A stretch of 9,729 nt of DNA. It comes from Prevotellaceae bacterium. GTDB lineage: Bacteria; Bacteroidota; Bacteroidia; Bacteroidales; UBA932. The stretch lies in NCBI GenBank assembly GCA_031279735.1, contig JAITHX010000057.1:1-9729 (forward strand), given 5' to 3'. Every line of letters begins with the position of its first letter. Position 1 is the stretch's first letter. This document shows positions 1 through 7,276 of the stretch, piece after piece. Under the pieces are notes generated by a model, which was given only the letters and a program-made list of their open reading frames with translations, did no database searches and had not been told where the DNA came from. The translations under genes were made by a program, and so were the position numbers.

Positions 1-18
1 AATTCTTAATTCTTAATT
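1..18. repeat. Heptanucleotide array at the end of the methyltransferase gene (AATTCTT)
   Basis: Two AATTCTT units plus AATT. The array may extend beyond the window. It overlaps the last codons and the TAA stop (6-8) of the methyltransferase gene. Confidence 0.7.
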
Positions 19-1070
19 TGCAGCAGAGTATGTCCCATTCCTATGCCGTCCGTGCATTTCTCTATGCACAGTCCGGCTTTCGCAATCAGTTCGCTGAACA
101 CCGAAAAGGTATAAATCCGACTGTTGCCGTTGGCTATGGCGGTGAAGTAAAGCGAGGTCATAATCAAACAAAACGCCGACGTCGGGAAACGCTGTCGGTC
201 CCAGAACGGTTCCAGAATGAATATTCTTGCGTCGCGGTCGAGGGCGGCGGCACAGCGTTTCAGTATCGAAACTATTTCGTTCTCCGAAAAACAGTCGAGA
301 AACTGACTTAGCCACAAAGCGTCGTAACCCGCAGGCAGGGACTGGTTTCCGTCCAGAACGTTTATTTCCGCAAACTCCATGCGGTCGGCGAAACCGCTTG
401 TCTCGGCGTTTCGACGGGCAAGGTCAAGCTGACCCGGAAGGTCGGCTACGGTGACGCGCAGGTTTTCGTCGCGCGTCAGGCATTTTATGGCGAAACGCCC
501 TGTGTTTCCGCCTATGTCCAGTATTTTGCGGGGATGGTCTGCCAGCACGTGATTCAGACACTCGTCGAAGGAAACGTCGGAATAGTAGTGGTCGAATCTG
601 AACCACGAAGCGCGCGCGTTTTCAGGCAATTGCGACAAGGCTTCGTAAACCGTGTCCCAAGTTCCGAAAGTTTTCAGACCCTCCGGCTTTCCGTTGCGCA
701 CCGATTCGTCGAGACTGAACATGCCGTTGTAGCAAACATCGTTTACGAACTCGGTGTTTGCCGTCGTAAACTCGTTGTGCATAAAGAAATAAGCCACTTT
801 GGAGAGATGAAACTTCTCCTCCGCGAGATAGAGCAGCCCTATCGCCAGCCCCGCTTCGCACAACACTCTCACTCCGTAGGCAGTCAGCCCGGTGTCGGCG
901 GCGATTTCCTCTATCGTCAATCCTTTGCCCCGCTCTATCGAAGCGAGTATTCCGAGATTCTTCAAGGCTCTCGAAGCCTGAAAAATCATGGGAGCGAACG
1001 CTATCCGGTTCGCCGCGTCTATTGCGTCGATGGCTCTCGACGAATCTTTGTCGTACATGTTTTTCATCAT
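6..1070 (-). CDS. SAM-dependent O-methyltransferase-like protein (aryl polyene-type cluster)
   Basis: A 354-residue protein with the architecture of plant-type/ASMT-like O-methyltransferases (O-MT family 2). Residues about 15-95 form a winged-helix, dimerisation-like N-terminal region (LTIEEIAADTGL resembles the helix-turn-helix part). The Rossmann methyltransferase domain follows: SAM motif I ILDIGGNTGR at about 183-192, the acidic loop ADLPGQ at 209-214, and ILEPFW at 285-290. In the family, the catalytic base is a His in an LHDW-like motif; here the matching stretch reads FLDCFSENE (about 257-265), so that His is absent. The gene starts 3 bases after the ketosynthase stop; ATG codons at residues 1, 2 and 5 are all possible starts. 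A likely role is methylating a phenolic or polyene head group in a pigment/lipid pathway, judged from the ketosynthase neighbour; the substrate is inferred. The last codons and the TAA stop lie inside a heptanucleotide repeat. Confidence 0.85.
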   Translation of the reverse strand: MMKNMYDKDSSRAIDAIDAANRIAFAPMIFQASRALKNLGILASIERGKGLTIEEIAADTGLTAYGVRVLCEAGLAIGLLYLAEEKFHLSKVAYFFMHNEFTTANTEFVNDVCYNGMFSLDESVRNGKPEGLKTFGTWDTVYEALSQLPENARASWFRFDHYYSDVSFDECLNHVLADHPRKILDIGGNTGRFAIKCLTRDENLRVTVADLPGQLDLARRNAETSGFADRMEFAEINVLDGNQSLPAGYDALWLSQFLDCFSENEIVSILKRCAAALDRDARIFILEPFWDRQRFPTSAFCLIMTSLYFTAIANGNSRIYTFSVFSELIAKAGLCIEKCTDGIGMGHTLLQIKN

Positions 1071-1073
1071 AAT

Positions 1074-2177
1074 TCATATTTTTTCAAAACAGACCGCCGC
1101 GTTACATCCTCCGAAACCCGACATTGTTTTGATTATTCTCTTTATTTCTCTGTGTTCCACTTTCGTTTGAATCCGGAGTTCGCGGCTCGTGCCTTGCGTC
1201 TCGTAGCCTGCCGAGGGAATCAGCGTGTTCTCCATCAGACTCTTCACGCATATCACGGATTCTATGAGACCGGCGGCGCCGAGAGTGTGTCCGAGAAAAG
1301 CCTTCAATCCGTGTGCCGGAATGCGGTCGAAGCCCGCTTCGGCAAACGCTTTGCTCTCCATTTCATCGTTATAGAGCGTTGCCGTACCGTGAGCCGACAG
1401 AAAGTCGAACGCTCCGCCGCCGCTTTCCGCCGCCGCCCTTCTTATAGCCTCGGCGAGTTCGGCTCCGGTGCGCGAAGGTCCGGATATGTGATTGGCATCG
1501 TTCGTTATAGCGCCTCCGGCGAGATAAATTCCCGGATCGAGTTCCCGCGTCCGGCGAAGGAGTATCGCTGCTGCACCCTCGCCGAGATTTATTCCGTCGC
1601 GGTCGTTGTCGAACGGTTTGCAGATATGTTTGCTCAGGGCAAGGAGCGCGTTGAATCCCGACAGAACGAAATCGCTCACCGTGTCGGCTCCGACAACGAG
1701 AGCATAATCGCAGTTGCCCGTCGCAAGACGTCGCTTGGCGGCAATCAGCGCCGCAAGTCCCGATATGCAGGCGTTGGACACTATTGCACAAGGCGCTCCG
1801 GGCAGAAGCGCCCCTGCCGCCCTTTTCACCGAAGCGACTATGTCCGTGCTTTCGTTTTCAGTCTCTATCGCTCCTTTCGTGCTTGCTGCGACGAGAACAA
1901 TTTTTTCGTCGCCCTTCAGATTCGCTTTCCGAAGCGCTTCCCTGCCTGCCGCAACCAGCAGTTTCTCAAATCTGTTCATGTCGCCGCAAGGACACAGTGC
2001 CTCTAACCTCCTATTCTGTTCGTCCGAAAAACATGCCGCGTAAACGGGCTTGTCGAGGCAGTCTGCGCGTATTTCCCGCAAACCTGTTTTGCCCTCGACG
2101 AGAGACCTAAATACTTCGTCGGCCGAAAATCCCGACGGATGAAGCAGACTAAACGAAACGATACGATAGTTGTACAT
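1074..2177 (-). CDS. FabF-like beta-ketoacyl-ACP synthase
   Basis: A 367-residue condensing enzyme of the KAS I/II (thiolase-fold) family, slightly shorter than a typical FabF of about 410. The full catalytic set is visible: nucleophile Cys137 in SNACISG, His263 in SAHGTATLYND, Lys292 and His297 in KAFLGHTLGAAG, plus the C-terminal GFGGCNA loop. It should therefore be active in decarboxylative condensation of malonyl-ACP with an acyl-ACP. The start MYNYRIVSF was chosen because family similarity begins there and because it follows the hydrolase stop by one base; the reading frame is open 47 codons further upstream, but that part overlaps the hydrolase gene and looks unlike a KAS N-terminus. 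The close coupling to a methyltransferase, and the divergent N-terminus compared with housekeeping FabF, suggest a specialised polyene/lipid pathway such as aryl polyene synthesis rather than primary fatty acid synthesis. The pathway assignment is inference; the family is secure. Confidence 0.9.
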   Translation of the reverse strand: MYNYRIVSFSLLHPSGFSADEVFRSLVEGKTGLREIRADCLDKPVYAACFSDEQNRRLEALCPCGDMNRFEKLLVAAGREALRKANLKGDEKIVLVAASTKGAIETENESTDIVASVKRAAGALLPGAPCAIVSNACISGLAALIAAKRRLATGNCDYALVVGADTVSDFVLSGFNALLALSKHICKPFDNDRDGINLGEGAAAILLRRTRELDPGIYLAGGAITNDANHISGPSRTGAELAEAIRRAAAESGGGAFDFLSAHGTATLYNDEMESKAFAEAGFDRIPAHGLKAFLGHTLGAAGLIESVICVKSLMENTLIPSAGYETQGTSRELRIQTKVEHREIKRIIKTMSGFGGCNAAVCFEKI

Positions 2178-2178
2178 T

Positions 2179-4680
2179 TCACAGTATGGTGAACGTTGCA
2201 GAGTTTTTTTCGCCGGAATTGGAAACGACAGAGATTTCGTATTCGCCGGGCTGTATTTCCCACTGGCGGGTTTCCGTGCTCCACCGTTGCAGTTCTGTGG
2301 CGGGTATCCGAAATTCAAACACGTCGGAAGCTCCCTTTTTCAGGAACACCCTATCGAAGGCTACCAGTTTGCGTTTCGGGCCGTTCTTCTTCCATAGTTT
2401 CGACGACACATAGCACTGTATCACTTCCTCCCCGTCGTACAGCCCCTTGTTGCTCACCTTCACCGCTACGACTATCATGCCGTTGCGCTGGATTTTCCTG
2501 TACTTCAGTTCCGGTTTCCCGTAGGCATATTCCGTGTAGCTCAATCCAAACCCGAAAGGATACAGCACGTTGCCCGAAAAATATCCGTAACCTCGCCCGC
2601 TCTTCACATCGTAGTCGTCGAAGGCGGGCAGCTGCTTTTCGTCCTCTACCAGTGTAACCGACAATTTGCCCGAAGGGGTTGTCTTTCCGACGAGTATGTC
2701 GGCAAGAGCCTGCGCCTCGCCTCGTCCCGCACGTCCTGCATACAGCAGTGCCCGACAATTGTTCGCCGTTTTCCGCAGCGGCGGCAGTCCGGCGCCGCCC
2801 GCAATAACAACAGTATTGGCATTAGCCCGATACACTTCGTCCGTCAACCTGTCCCATTCGGGATTGGAATCGAGACGTTCGCGATTCCTGTCCGCCTTGT
2901 CGAAATCGTCGCGGAGAAAAAGTATCGCCATGTCCGCCTCTTTCGCGACTTTTGCGGGTGTCGGAGCGTTTTTGTCTGCCGGCAGCTTCCACGACAGTCT
3001 GTAACGCCCGCGCGGATTCATGTCGGCGGATTCTATCCGCAGTTCGCGCTTATTTCCCGCCGACAAAGCCATAGTTCTTTTTACAGTCACGCCTTCCGTC
3101 AGTTTCTCGTCGACCACCAGCTGACCGTCAACAAAAATCTTCACCGCTCCGGCACCCTCGTATTTCAGAATATATTCGCCGGAAACCGGAGGAAGCAGCG
3201 TCCCCGACCAACGCGCCGACAATCCGTGCAGCTTCCGCAATTGACTGTCTGTTGCGGGATTCAGATCCAGAGCGGGTTCCGCCCTCGTCAGCGCGGGAGG
3301 GGAATCGAAGTCCTGAACGTCGAAATATTCGCCGCGCAGCCCCTTGCCGCTGCCCGACAAAAGAACTTCCGACGGAACAGTCTCTTCCACTTCACCTTCG
3401 TCAACCGCGACGAGTTCCGCCGTATCGCCCAGTTCGCTTGCAAGAAGTTCGAACAGGCTCTGCTCGTACTCCGGCAGACCTCCCGCGCCTTCGCGACGCA
3501 CCCGTTTGAAAGCCCGTCCTATCAGTGCAATTTTCCTGACTTTCGACCGGTCTATCGGAAGAACACTCCTGTTTTTAAGCATAACTATCGCCTTTCGCGC
3601 CGCCTCGACAGCCAGACGTCCATGAAGCGCAGATTCAACGATTTGCTCCGGAATTTGAGCAAAACGGAAATTTTCCGGCGGGTCGAACATGCCCAGACGA
3701 AGGCGCAGCTCAAACGCCCGCACTGCCGCCCTATCTATATCCGCTCTCGAAACGAGTTGATTGCGCAGAGCATATCGAAGTCCGTCGCGATATTCGTCGG
3801 AAAGCGCCATGTCGCATCCTGCCTTGAGCGCGTCGGCAGCGGCGGCTTCGTAGCCCGGAGCAAACCCGTGGCGACTGTAAATATCCGAAACACCTTCGAC
3901 ATCGGACACCACCGCTCCCTCGAAGCCCCATTCCCCGCGCAGCACATCCGTGAGAAGAAACGCGCTTGCCGACGACGGCACCCCGTTCAACGCATTGCCC
4001 GACACGACAAACGAAGCCGCGCGCCCCTTTTCCGCAGCCTTCCTGAACGGAGGGAAATAGTACTCGCGCAGAGACACTTCGTCTATCGTCGCAGCCTCCG
4101 AACCGCCGGCACCGGCACCGGCGACAACGAAACGACCCGGCGCGGCAACAGTTTTTAAATAAACCGGATCGTCGCCCTGCAACCCCCGTATGAACGCGAC
4201 GCCGGCTTCGCCCGCAAGATATGGATCTTCGCCGAAACAGTCCGACACCCGCGCCTGTCGCGGATCGCGGACAAGGGTCAGCGAGGGAGAAAGGAACGTC
4301 AGCCCCTCGTAGCGCCCCGTATAGCCATTTTCGCGCAGCGCCGCCTGATACTTCGCCCGCGCCTCGTCGCCAATCGCCGCTCCAACACGCTTTATCAGCG
4401 TCATATCCCATGTGCAGCTCAACGACAGGGCGCAGGGAAAAACAGTCGCCTTGCCGGCACGCGCAACCCCGCTCGGACACTCGCTCCACCAATCGTAGGC
4501 CGGAACTTTCAGACGTGGAATTGCCGGCGCTCCGGCACACAGCAAATCAATCTTTTCCTCTATTGTAAACCTATCCTTCAGGATGATTGCCCTCTCATAC
4601 ATGGTTTTTCTGGAAAAACCCGCAAAAACCAGCGGAAAAAGGCACGCAAGCGCCGCCGCTCTCTTCGATAATAATTTCAT
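2179..4680 (-). CDS. Exported glycoside hydrolase family 3-like protein with PA14 insert, probably degenerate active site
   Basis: An 833-residue protein. Residues 1-20 look like a type I signal peptide (basic start, hydrophobic stretch, cleavage after VFA), so it is probably periplasmic. Residues about 30-335 match the GH3 TIM-barrel domain (YDWWSECPSGVARAG, RDPRQARVSDCFGEDP, GLQGDDPVYLK, NGVPSSASAFLLTDVLR), with nucleophile-type Asp260 in VVSD. Residues 350-710 form the second GH3 domain, interrupted by a PA14 domain at about 445-565 (EYFDVQDF, SGEYILKYEG, KIFVDGQLVVDE). PFGFGLSYT at 708-716 leads into a fibronectin III-like tail. The usual substrate-binding Lys-His pair after the GLxG segment is replaced by Gly-Arg (182-183), and the usual acid/base region (EGxDR-like) reads DKADRNR. 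Activity is therefore doubtful; binding or altered specificity is possible. ATG 4680 is preferred because it opens the signal peptide and has AAAGGG before it; 4698 and 4707 are alternatives. It lies between a glycosyltransferase and a ketosynthase. Confidence 0.88.
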   Translation of the reverse strand: MKLLSKRAAALACLFPLVFAGFSRKTMYERAIILKDRFTIEEKIDLLCAGAPAIPRLKVPAYDWWSECPSGVARAGKATVFPCALSLSCTWDMTLIKRVGAAIGDEARAKYQAALRENGYTGRYEGLTFLSPSLTLVRDPRQARVSDCFGEDPYLAGEAGVAFIRGLQGDDPVYLKTVAAPGRFVVAGAGAGGSEAATIDEVSLREYYFPPFRKAAEKGRAASFVVSGNALNGVPSSASAFLLTDVLRGEWGFEGAVVSDVEGVSDIYSRHGFAPGYEAAAADALKAGCDMALSDEYRDGLRYALRNQLVSRADIDRAAVRAFELRLRLGMFDPPENFRFAQIPEQIVESALHGRLAVEAARKAIVMLKNRSVLPIDRSKVRKIALIGRAFKRVRREGAGGLPEYEQSLFELLASELGDTAELVAVDEGEVEETVPSEVLLSGSGKGLRGEYFDVQDFDSPPALTRAEPALDLNPATDSQLRKLHGLSARWSGTLLPPVSGEYILKYEGAGAVKIFVDGQLVVDEKLTEGVTVKRTMALSAGNKRELRIESADMNPRGRYRLSWKLPADKNAPTPAKVAKEADMAILFLRDDFDKADRNRERLDSNPEWDRLTDEVYRANANTVVIAGGAGLPPLRKTANNCRALLYAGRAGRGEAQALADILVGKTTPSGKLSVTLVEDEKQLPAFDDYDVKSGRGYGYFSGNVLYPFGFGLSYTEYAYGKPELKYRKIQRNGMIVVAVKVSNKGLYDGEEVIQCYVSSKLWKKNGPKRKLVAFDRVFLKKGASDVFEFRIPATELQRWSTETRQWEIQPGEYEISVVSNSGEKNSATFTIL

Positions 4681-4714
4681 TTTATTCCCTTTTGTCATAC
4701 ATTCCATATTACTG

Positions 4715-5776
4715 TCAGAATATTCGCCGCCCTCTGAAACGCCTCCCGTCGAGATCCGAGAAGCGAATCTTTCCGCGCACCGCGAAATACTTGAAAACTA
4801 TACTGCCTCGGTACACCGGCATGTCAGTGCCGCCGCCCCGCAGCCGCGCGAACTCCCGTCGCTTTCGCCGGCACGCCGGCACTGCGCGCCAGAACCCCAG
4901 ATGCGCCCGAAACACAGCGCGAAAATACGAAAACTCGCCGCGAACGAGATACCGCAGCGCCGCGGCGCCGTCGAGAAGCAGCCGCGCGAAAATGATTGCC
5001 TGTCGCCTTCCGTCCATGTTTTTTAACATCATCATCAAATTGTTTCTATAGTTGAGATAGAGCTTTTGCGGCGAATTGACCGGCAGTGCGCCTCCTCCCA
5101 CATGATAGACTTTCGACGCGGGAACGCTCCTTATTTCATAGCCCATGAGCTGCAGTCTCCAGCACAAGTCGATTTCCTCCATGTGGGCAAAAAAATCCTC
5201 GTCCAGCCCTCCCGCCCGACGGAACAAATCCGCTCTCGCCATCAGCGCGGCGCCCGACGCCCAGAAGATTCGCTCGCAGTCGTCGTACTGCCCGTTGTCG
5301 CGTTCAATGTGATTCAGAATCCGTCCGCGGCAAAACGGATAGCCGAAGAGGTCGATGAAGCCCCCCGCCGCCCCCGCATACTCGAACTCGCCCCGATTCG
5401 CGAACGAAAGAATTGCGGGCGCGCAGGCGGCAACTTCGGGGTGAGCATCCATGTAATCAACCAGCGGGACAAGCCAGTTCTCCGTCACCTCGACATCGGA
5501 ATTAAGCAGCACGTAATATTGCGCCTCGATCGTCCGGAGCGCGCGATTGTAGCCCCCCGTGAATCCGTAATTGCGGTCGAATTCAATGAGGGCAGCCTCC
5601 GGACAAGTGGCTTTCAGCCATTCGACCGATCCGTCGGTCGAACCGTTGTCGGCAACCGCAACCAGCACATCCTCCGCCCCTCCAGTGTCGGCAAGCAGTC
5701 CGGGCAAAAAGCGTTCAAGAAAATGCAGTCCGTTCCAGTTCAGAATGACCACAGCCGTTTTCGTCCTGAAACTCAT
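4715..5776 (-). CDS. Family 2 glycosyltransferase (rhamnosyltransferase-like)
   Basis: A 353-residue GT-A fold glycosyltransferase. Visible motifs: N-terminal strand VVILNWNG (about 9-16), nucleotide-binding VADNGSTDGS (41-50), NYGFTGGYNRAL (69-80), metal-site LLNSDVEVT (90-98, an NSD variant of DxD), and HMEEIDLCWRL (198-208), which contains the likely catalytic acidic pair. This pattern is typical of the WbbL/rhamnosyltransferase-like GT2 group, which adds sugars from nucleotide donors to lipid- or polysaccharide-linked acceptors at the inner face of the membrane. The C-terminus is strongly basic (RRKRREF, GRRFRGRR), perhaps aiding membrane association. No convincing membrane helices are seen. 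Its ATG overlaps the prmA stop by four bases (ATGA), indicating translational coupling. Donor and acceptor cannot be read from sequence; the downstream ketosynthase and methyltransferase make a glycolipid or glycosylated polyene plausible, but a cell-envelope polysaccharide is equally possible. Confidence 0.9.
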   Translation of the reverse strand: MSFRTKTAVVILNWNGLHFLERFLPGLLADTGGAEDVLVAVADNGSTDGSVEWLKATCPEAALIEFDRNYGFTGGYNRALRTIEAQYYVLLNSDVEVTENWLVPLVDYMDAHPEVAACAPAILSFANRGEFEYAGAAGGFIDLFGYPFCRGRILNHIERDNGQYDDCERIFWASGAALMARADLFRRAGGLDEDFFAHMEEIDLCWRLQLMGYEIRSVPASKVYHVGGGALPVNSPQKLYLNYRNNLMMMLKNMDGRRQAIIFARLLLDGAAALRYLVRGEFSYFRAVFRAHLGFWRAVPACRRKRREFARLRGGGTDMPVYRGSIVFKYFAVRGKIRFSDLDGRRFRGRRIF

Positions 5777-6624
5777 CGTTTCTCGAATTTCAGCGCCGTC
5801 CAGCCCTTCAGCGCGGATTCGCCCGTTTTCACCAGCCCCGAAGCCTCCGCCGCCTCCATGAGCAGCGGAACGTCCTCGGCATAAAACCCGCTCATGATCA
5901 GCGCGCCGCCCTCGCGAAGCGTTTCGGCATACTTTTCTGTATCATTCAGCAAAACGTTCCGGTTTATGTTTGCCAGCACAAGGTCGAACTTTCGTCCGGC
6001 AATAGTCGAGGCATCGCCCGTCAGCGCTGCGAACCTGCTGTCCACGCCGTTGAGCGCCGCGTTTTCGGCTGCGTTCTCCGCCGCTGCCGGATCATTGTCG
6101 ATGGCTGTCACTGAACTCGCTCCGCGCTTCGCGGCGAGTATTCCCAGCACTCCCGTTCCGCAACCCATGTCGAGCGTCGTTTTGCCTTCAATTGTCTCGT
6201 CGAGAATCGCCTCGATACACAGGCGCGTCGTTTCGTGATGCCCCGTTCCAAACGTCATTCGGGGATCGATCAATATACTGTGCTCCATACTGTGCTCCGT
6301 TTTCGGCACATCCTTGTGGAACGAAGCATAAACCACGCAGCGTCCCGCTACGATAACAGGTTCAAAATTCGATTCCCACACACTGTTCCAATTTCTCGCG
6401 GGCAGCCTTTCGACCGATCTCGAAAATATCCCCCGAAACGGCTCCGAATCGAAAACGGCATCGAACCGCTCCGCGTCGAACAGCGCGCAGGGAACATAAG
6501 CGTTGAACGCATCTCCATCCTCGTCGAACGCCTCGGCGCCAGCCTCGGCAAGTTCCGTCGCGAGAAAATCCCTCATCGTTTCGTCGTTCGAGCCGATCAC
6601 GGACAACTTAACATAGTCTTGCAT
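5773..6624 (-). CDS. prmA: Ribosomal protein L11 methyltransferase PrmA
   Basis: A 283-residue cytoplasmic enzyme that trimethylates lysines and the N-terminus of ribosomal protein L11 using S-adenosylmethionine. Diagnostic features: the N-terminal substrate-recognition domain with NWNSVWESNFEP (about 79-89), the PrmA signature DPRMTFGTGHHETT (120-133), SAM motif I LDMGCGTGVLGI (151-162), AIDNDP (175-180), and the post-motif LANINRNVLL (217-226). Length agrees with the family (about 280-295). The chosen start is the ATG giving MQDYVKLSV; an upstream extension would begin with TTG and adds MTYRILI, which is not family-like. It is the first gene of the minus-strand run and diverges from the tRNA gene. 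A TAnnTTTG box on the minus strand about 120 bases upstream is a candidate promoter. Confidence 0.95.
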   Translation of the reverse strand: MQDYVKLSVIGSNDETMRDFLATELAEAGAEAFDEDGDAFNAYVPCALFDAERFDAVFDSEPFRGIFSRSVERLPARNWNSVWESNFEPVIVAGRCVVYASFHKDVPKTEHSMEHSILIDPRMTFGTGHHETTRLCIEAILDETIEGKTTLDMGCGTGVLGILAAKRGASSVTAIDNDPAAAENAAENAALNGVDSRFAALTGDASTIAGRKFDLVLANINRNVLLNDTEKYAETLREGGALIMSGFYAEDVPLLMEAAEASGLVKTGESALKGWTALKFEKR

Positions 6625-6745
6625 AATCAAAATTCTGTATGTCAATAAAAAAATTTACACATCCTTTTCTCTAAAAGACAAGGACTTTACGTAAAAACAG
6701 CGCGAAAAGTTTCACGACCCGCCCAAAAAACCTCATTTTCTAAAT

Positions 6746-6753
6746 CAAATATA
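6746..6753 (-). promoter_or_regulatory. Candidate -7 box for prmA operon
   Basis: On the minus strand this reads TATATTTG, matching the Bacteroidota -7 consensus TAnnTTTG. It would give a leader of about 115 bases to the prmA ATG. No good TTG-type -33 box is found at the usual 19-base spacing, so the call is tentative. The box is directly beside the divergent tRNA promoter. Confidence 0.4.
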
Positions 6754-6754
6754 C

Positions 6755-6762
6755 TACCTTTG
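6755..6762 (+). promoter_or_regulatory. Bacteroidota -7 promoter box for tRNA-Gln
   Basis: TACCTTTG matches the Bacteroidota sigma-ABfr -7 consensus TAnnTTTG exactly. It ends 15 bases before the first base of the mature tRNA, so transcription would begin roughly 8-11 bases upstream of the tRNA. The -33 element is weak (TCA where TTG is expected at 6733-6735). Confidence 0.7.
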
Positions 6763-6777
6763 CAGCGCGAAAGGCGA

Positions 6778-6848
6778 TGTTCCGTGGTGTAATGGTAGCA
6801 CATCAGATTCTGGCTCTGTTTGTTCGGGTTCGAGTCCTGACGGGACAA
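6778..6848 (+). tRNA. tRNA-Gln (anticodon CTG)
   Basis: A complete cloverleaf can be drawn. The acceptor stem TGTTCCG pairs with CGGGACA with one G-T pair, followed by discriminator A at 6848. The D arm is GTGT...GCAC with AATGGTA in the loop. The anticodon stem is 6803-6807 with 6815-6819 (outermost pair a T-T mismatch) and the loop is TTCTGGC, putting CTG at 6810-6812. The variable region is 4 bases. The T stem TCGGG/CCTGA encloses loop TTCGAGT. CTG decodes CAG, glutamine. No CCA is encoded (CTC follows), so CCA would be added after transcription. Length is 71 bases. It has its own promoter box upstream and terminator hairpin downstream. Confidence 0.93.
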
Positions 6849-6882
6849 CTCCAGACCTCAATTCATAATAACTTTAGGGCGA

Positions 6883-6914
6883 GGGCGGAACCTGAAAAGG
6901 CTCCGCCCTTTATT
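6883..6914 (+). terminator. Rho-independent terminator after tRNA-Gln
   Basis: A GC-rich hairpin: GGGCGGA (6883-6889) pairs with TCCGCCC (6902-6908), extended by CC/GG after one mismatch, with a TGAAAA loop, followed by TTTATT. It lies 35 bases after the tRNA end and fits a plus-strand intrinsic terminator. Confidence 0.75.
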
Positions 6915-6921
6915 ATGCTGG

Positions 6922-6963
6922 GGTTAGCGGTTAGCGGTTAGCGGTTAGTGATTAGTGGTTAGT
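6922..6963. repeat. Heptanucleotide tandem array A (GGTTAGC/GGTTAGT, 6 units)
   Basis: Six consecutive 7-base units: three GGTTAGC, then GGTTAGT, GATTAGT and GGTTAGT. It is followed directly by GCCTGTCGGA (6964-6973). The same unit plus the same follower occurs at 9333-9377. The array is non-coding and starts just after the tRNA terminator. Confidence 0.9.
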
Positions 6964-7097
6964 GCCTGTCGGACGGGTGGAGCGAGACGGAGACACTGAT
7001 CCCGATGTTGTCAAGTTAAGCCGGACAAAATTCCCTTACAACTCTTCAGTCCCTATCCGGACAAACCCCGTTAGAGGTTTCATATCATGGGCAAGTC

Positions 7098-7246
7098 TTA
7101 AAATCTTCCTCCCGTTTTTCACCGCGTTGCGGTGTTTTTTATAACCGCAGAGGGCGCAGAGGTTTCGCAGAGAACGCAAGGGCTTCGCGTCCTTAGCGTT
7201 TATAAAAAACACCGCAACGCGGTGAAAAACGGGAGGAAGATTTTAA
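7098..7246. repeat. Long inverted-repeat (hairpin) element, copy A
   Basis: Left arm 7098-7144 and right arm 7200-7246 are perfect reverse complements over 47 bases. The arms contain CACCGCGTTGCGGTG, itself a short palindrome, flanked by T and A runs. The 55-base centre carries GCAGAGG-type submotifs (GCAGAGGGCGCAGAGG) and ACGCAAGGGCTTCGCGT, and continues to pair imperfectly with itself. A related but diverged element lies at 9497-9605. It has no transposase-like reading frame; it could be a MITE-like or REP-like intergenic element, or a strong structured RNA if transcribed. Confidence 0.85.
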
Positions 7247-7276
7247 AGATTGATACGGGATTTTGGACACCAGGTA

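Noticed and set aside
534..2006. Long plus-strand open frame of 490 codons
   Set aside because: It spans antisense across two well-supported genes (methyltransferase and ketosynthase); its translation is rich in Arg and Ser with no recognisable domain. Explained by the GC-rich codon pattern of the opposite strand.
2178..2318. Extended N-terminus of the ketosynthase (47 extra residues)
   Set aside because: The extension lies inside the end of the GH3 gene, is basic and Pro/Ser-rich, and does not look like a KAS; the internal ATG at 2177 fits both family and gene spacing.
3226..4158. Plus-strand open frame of 310 codons within the GH3 gene
   Set aside because: Antisense to a gene with clear GH3 motifs; basic, low-complexity translation with no domain.
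6922..6963. Telomere-like repeat
   Set aside because: GGTTAGT units resemble telomeric repeats only by chance; the arrays are short, internal and flanked by ordinary bacterial genes.
6962..7144. 60-codon plus-strand frame across the intergenic repeats
   Set aside because: Composed largely of repeat DNA, including the hairpin arm, and has no promoter or family resemblance.
7098..7246. Insertion sequence
   Set aside because: No transposase, no clear target-site duplication; the inverted repeats enclose only 55 bases. A MITE-like or REP-like element is possible but unproven.
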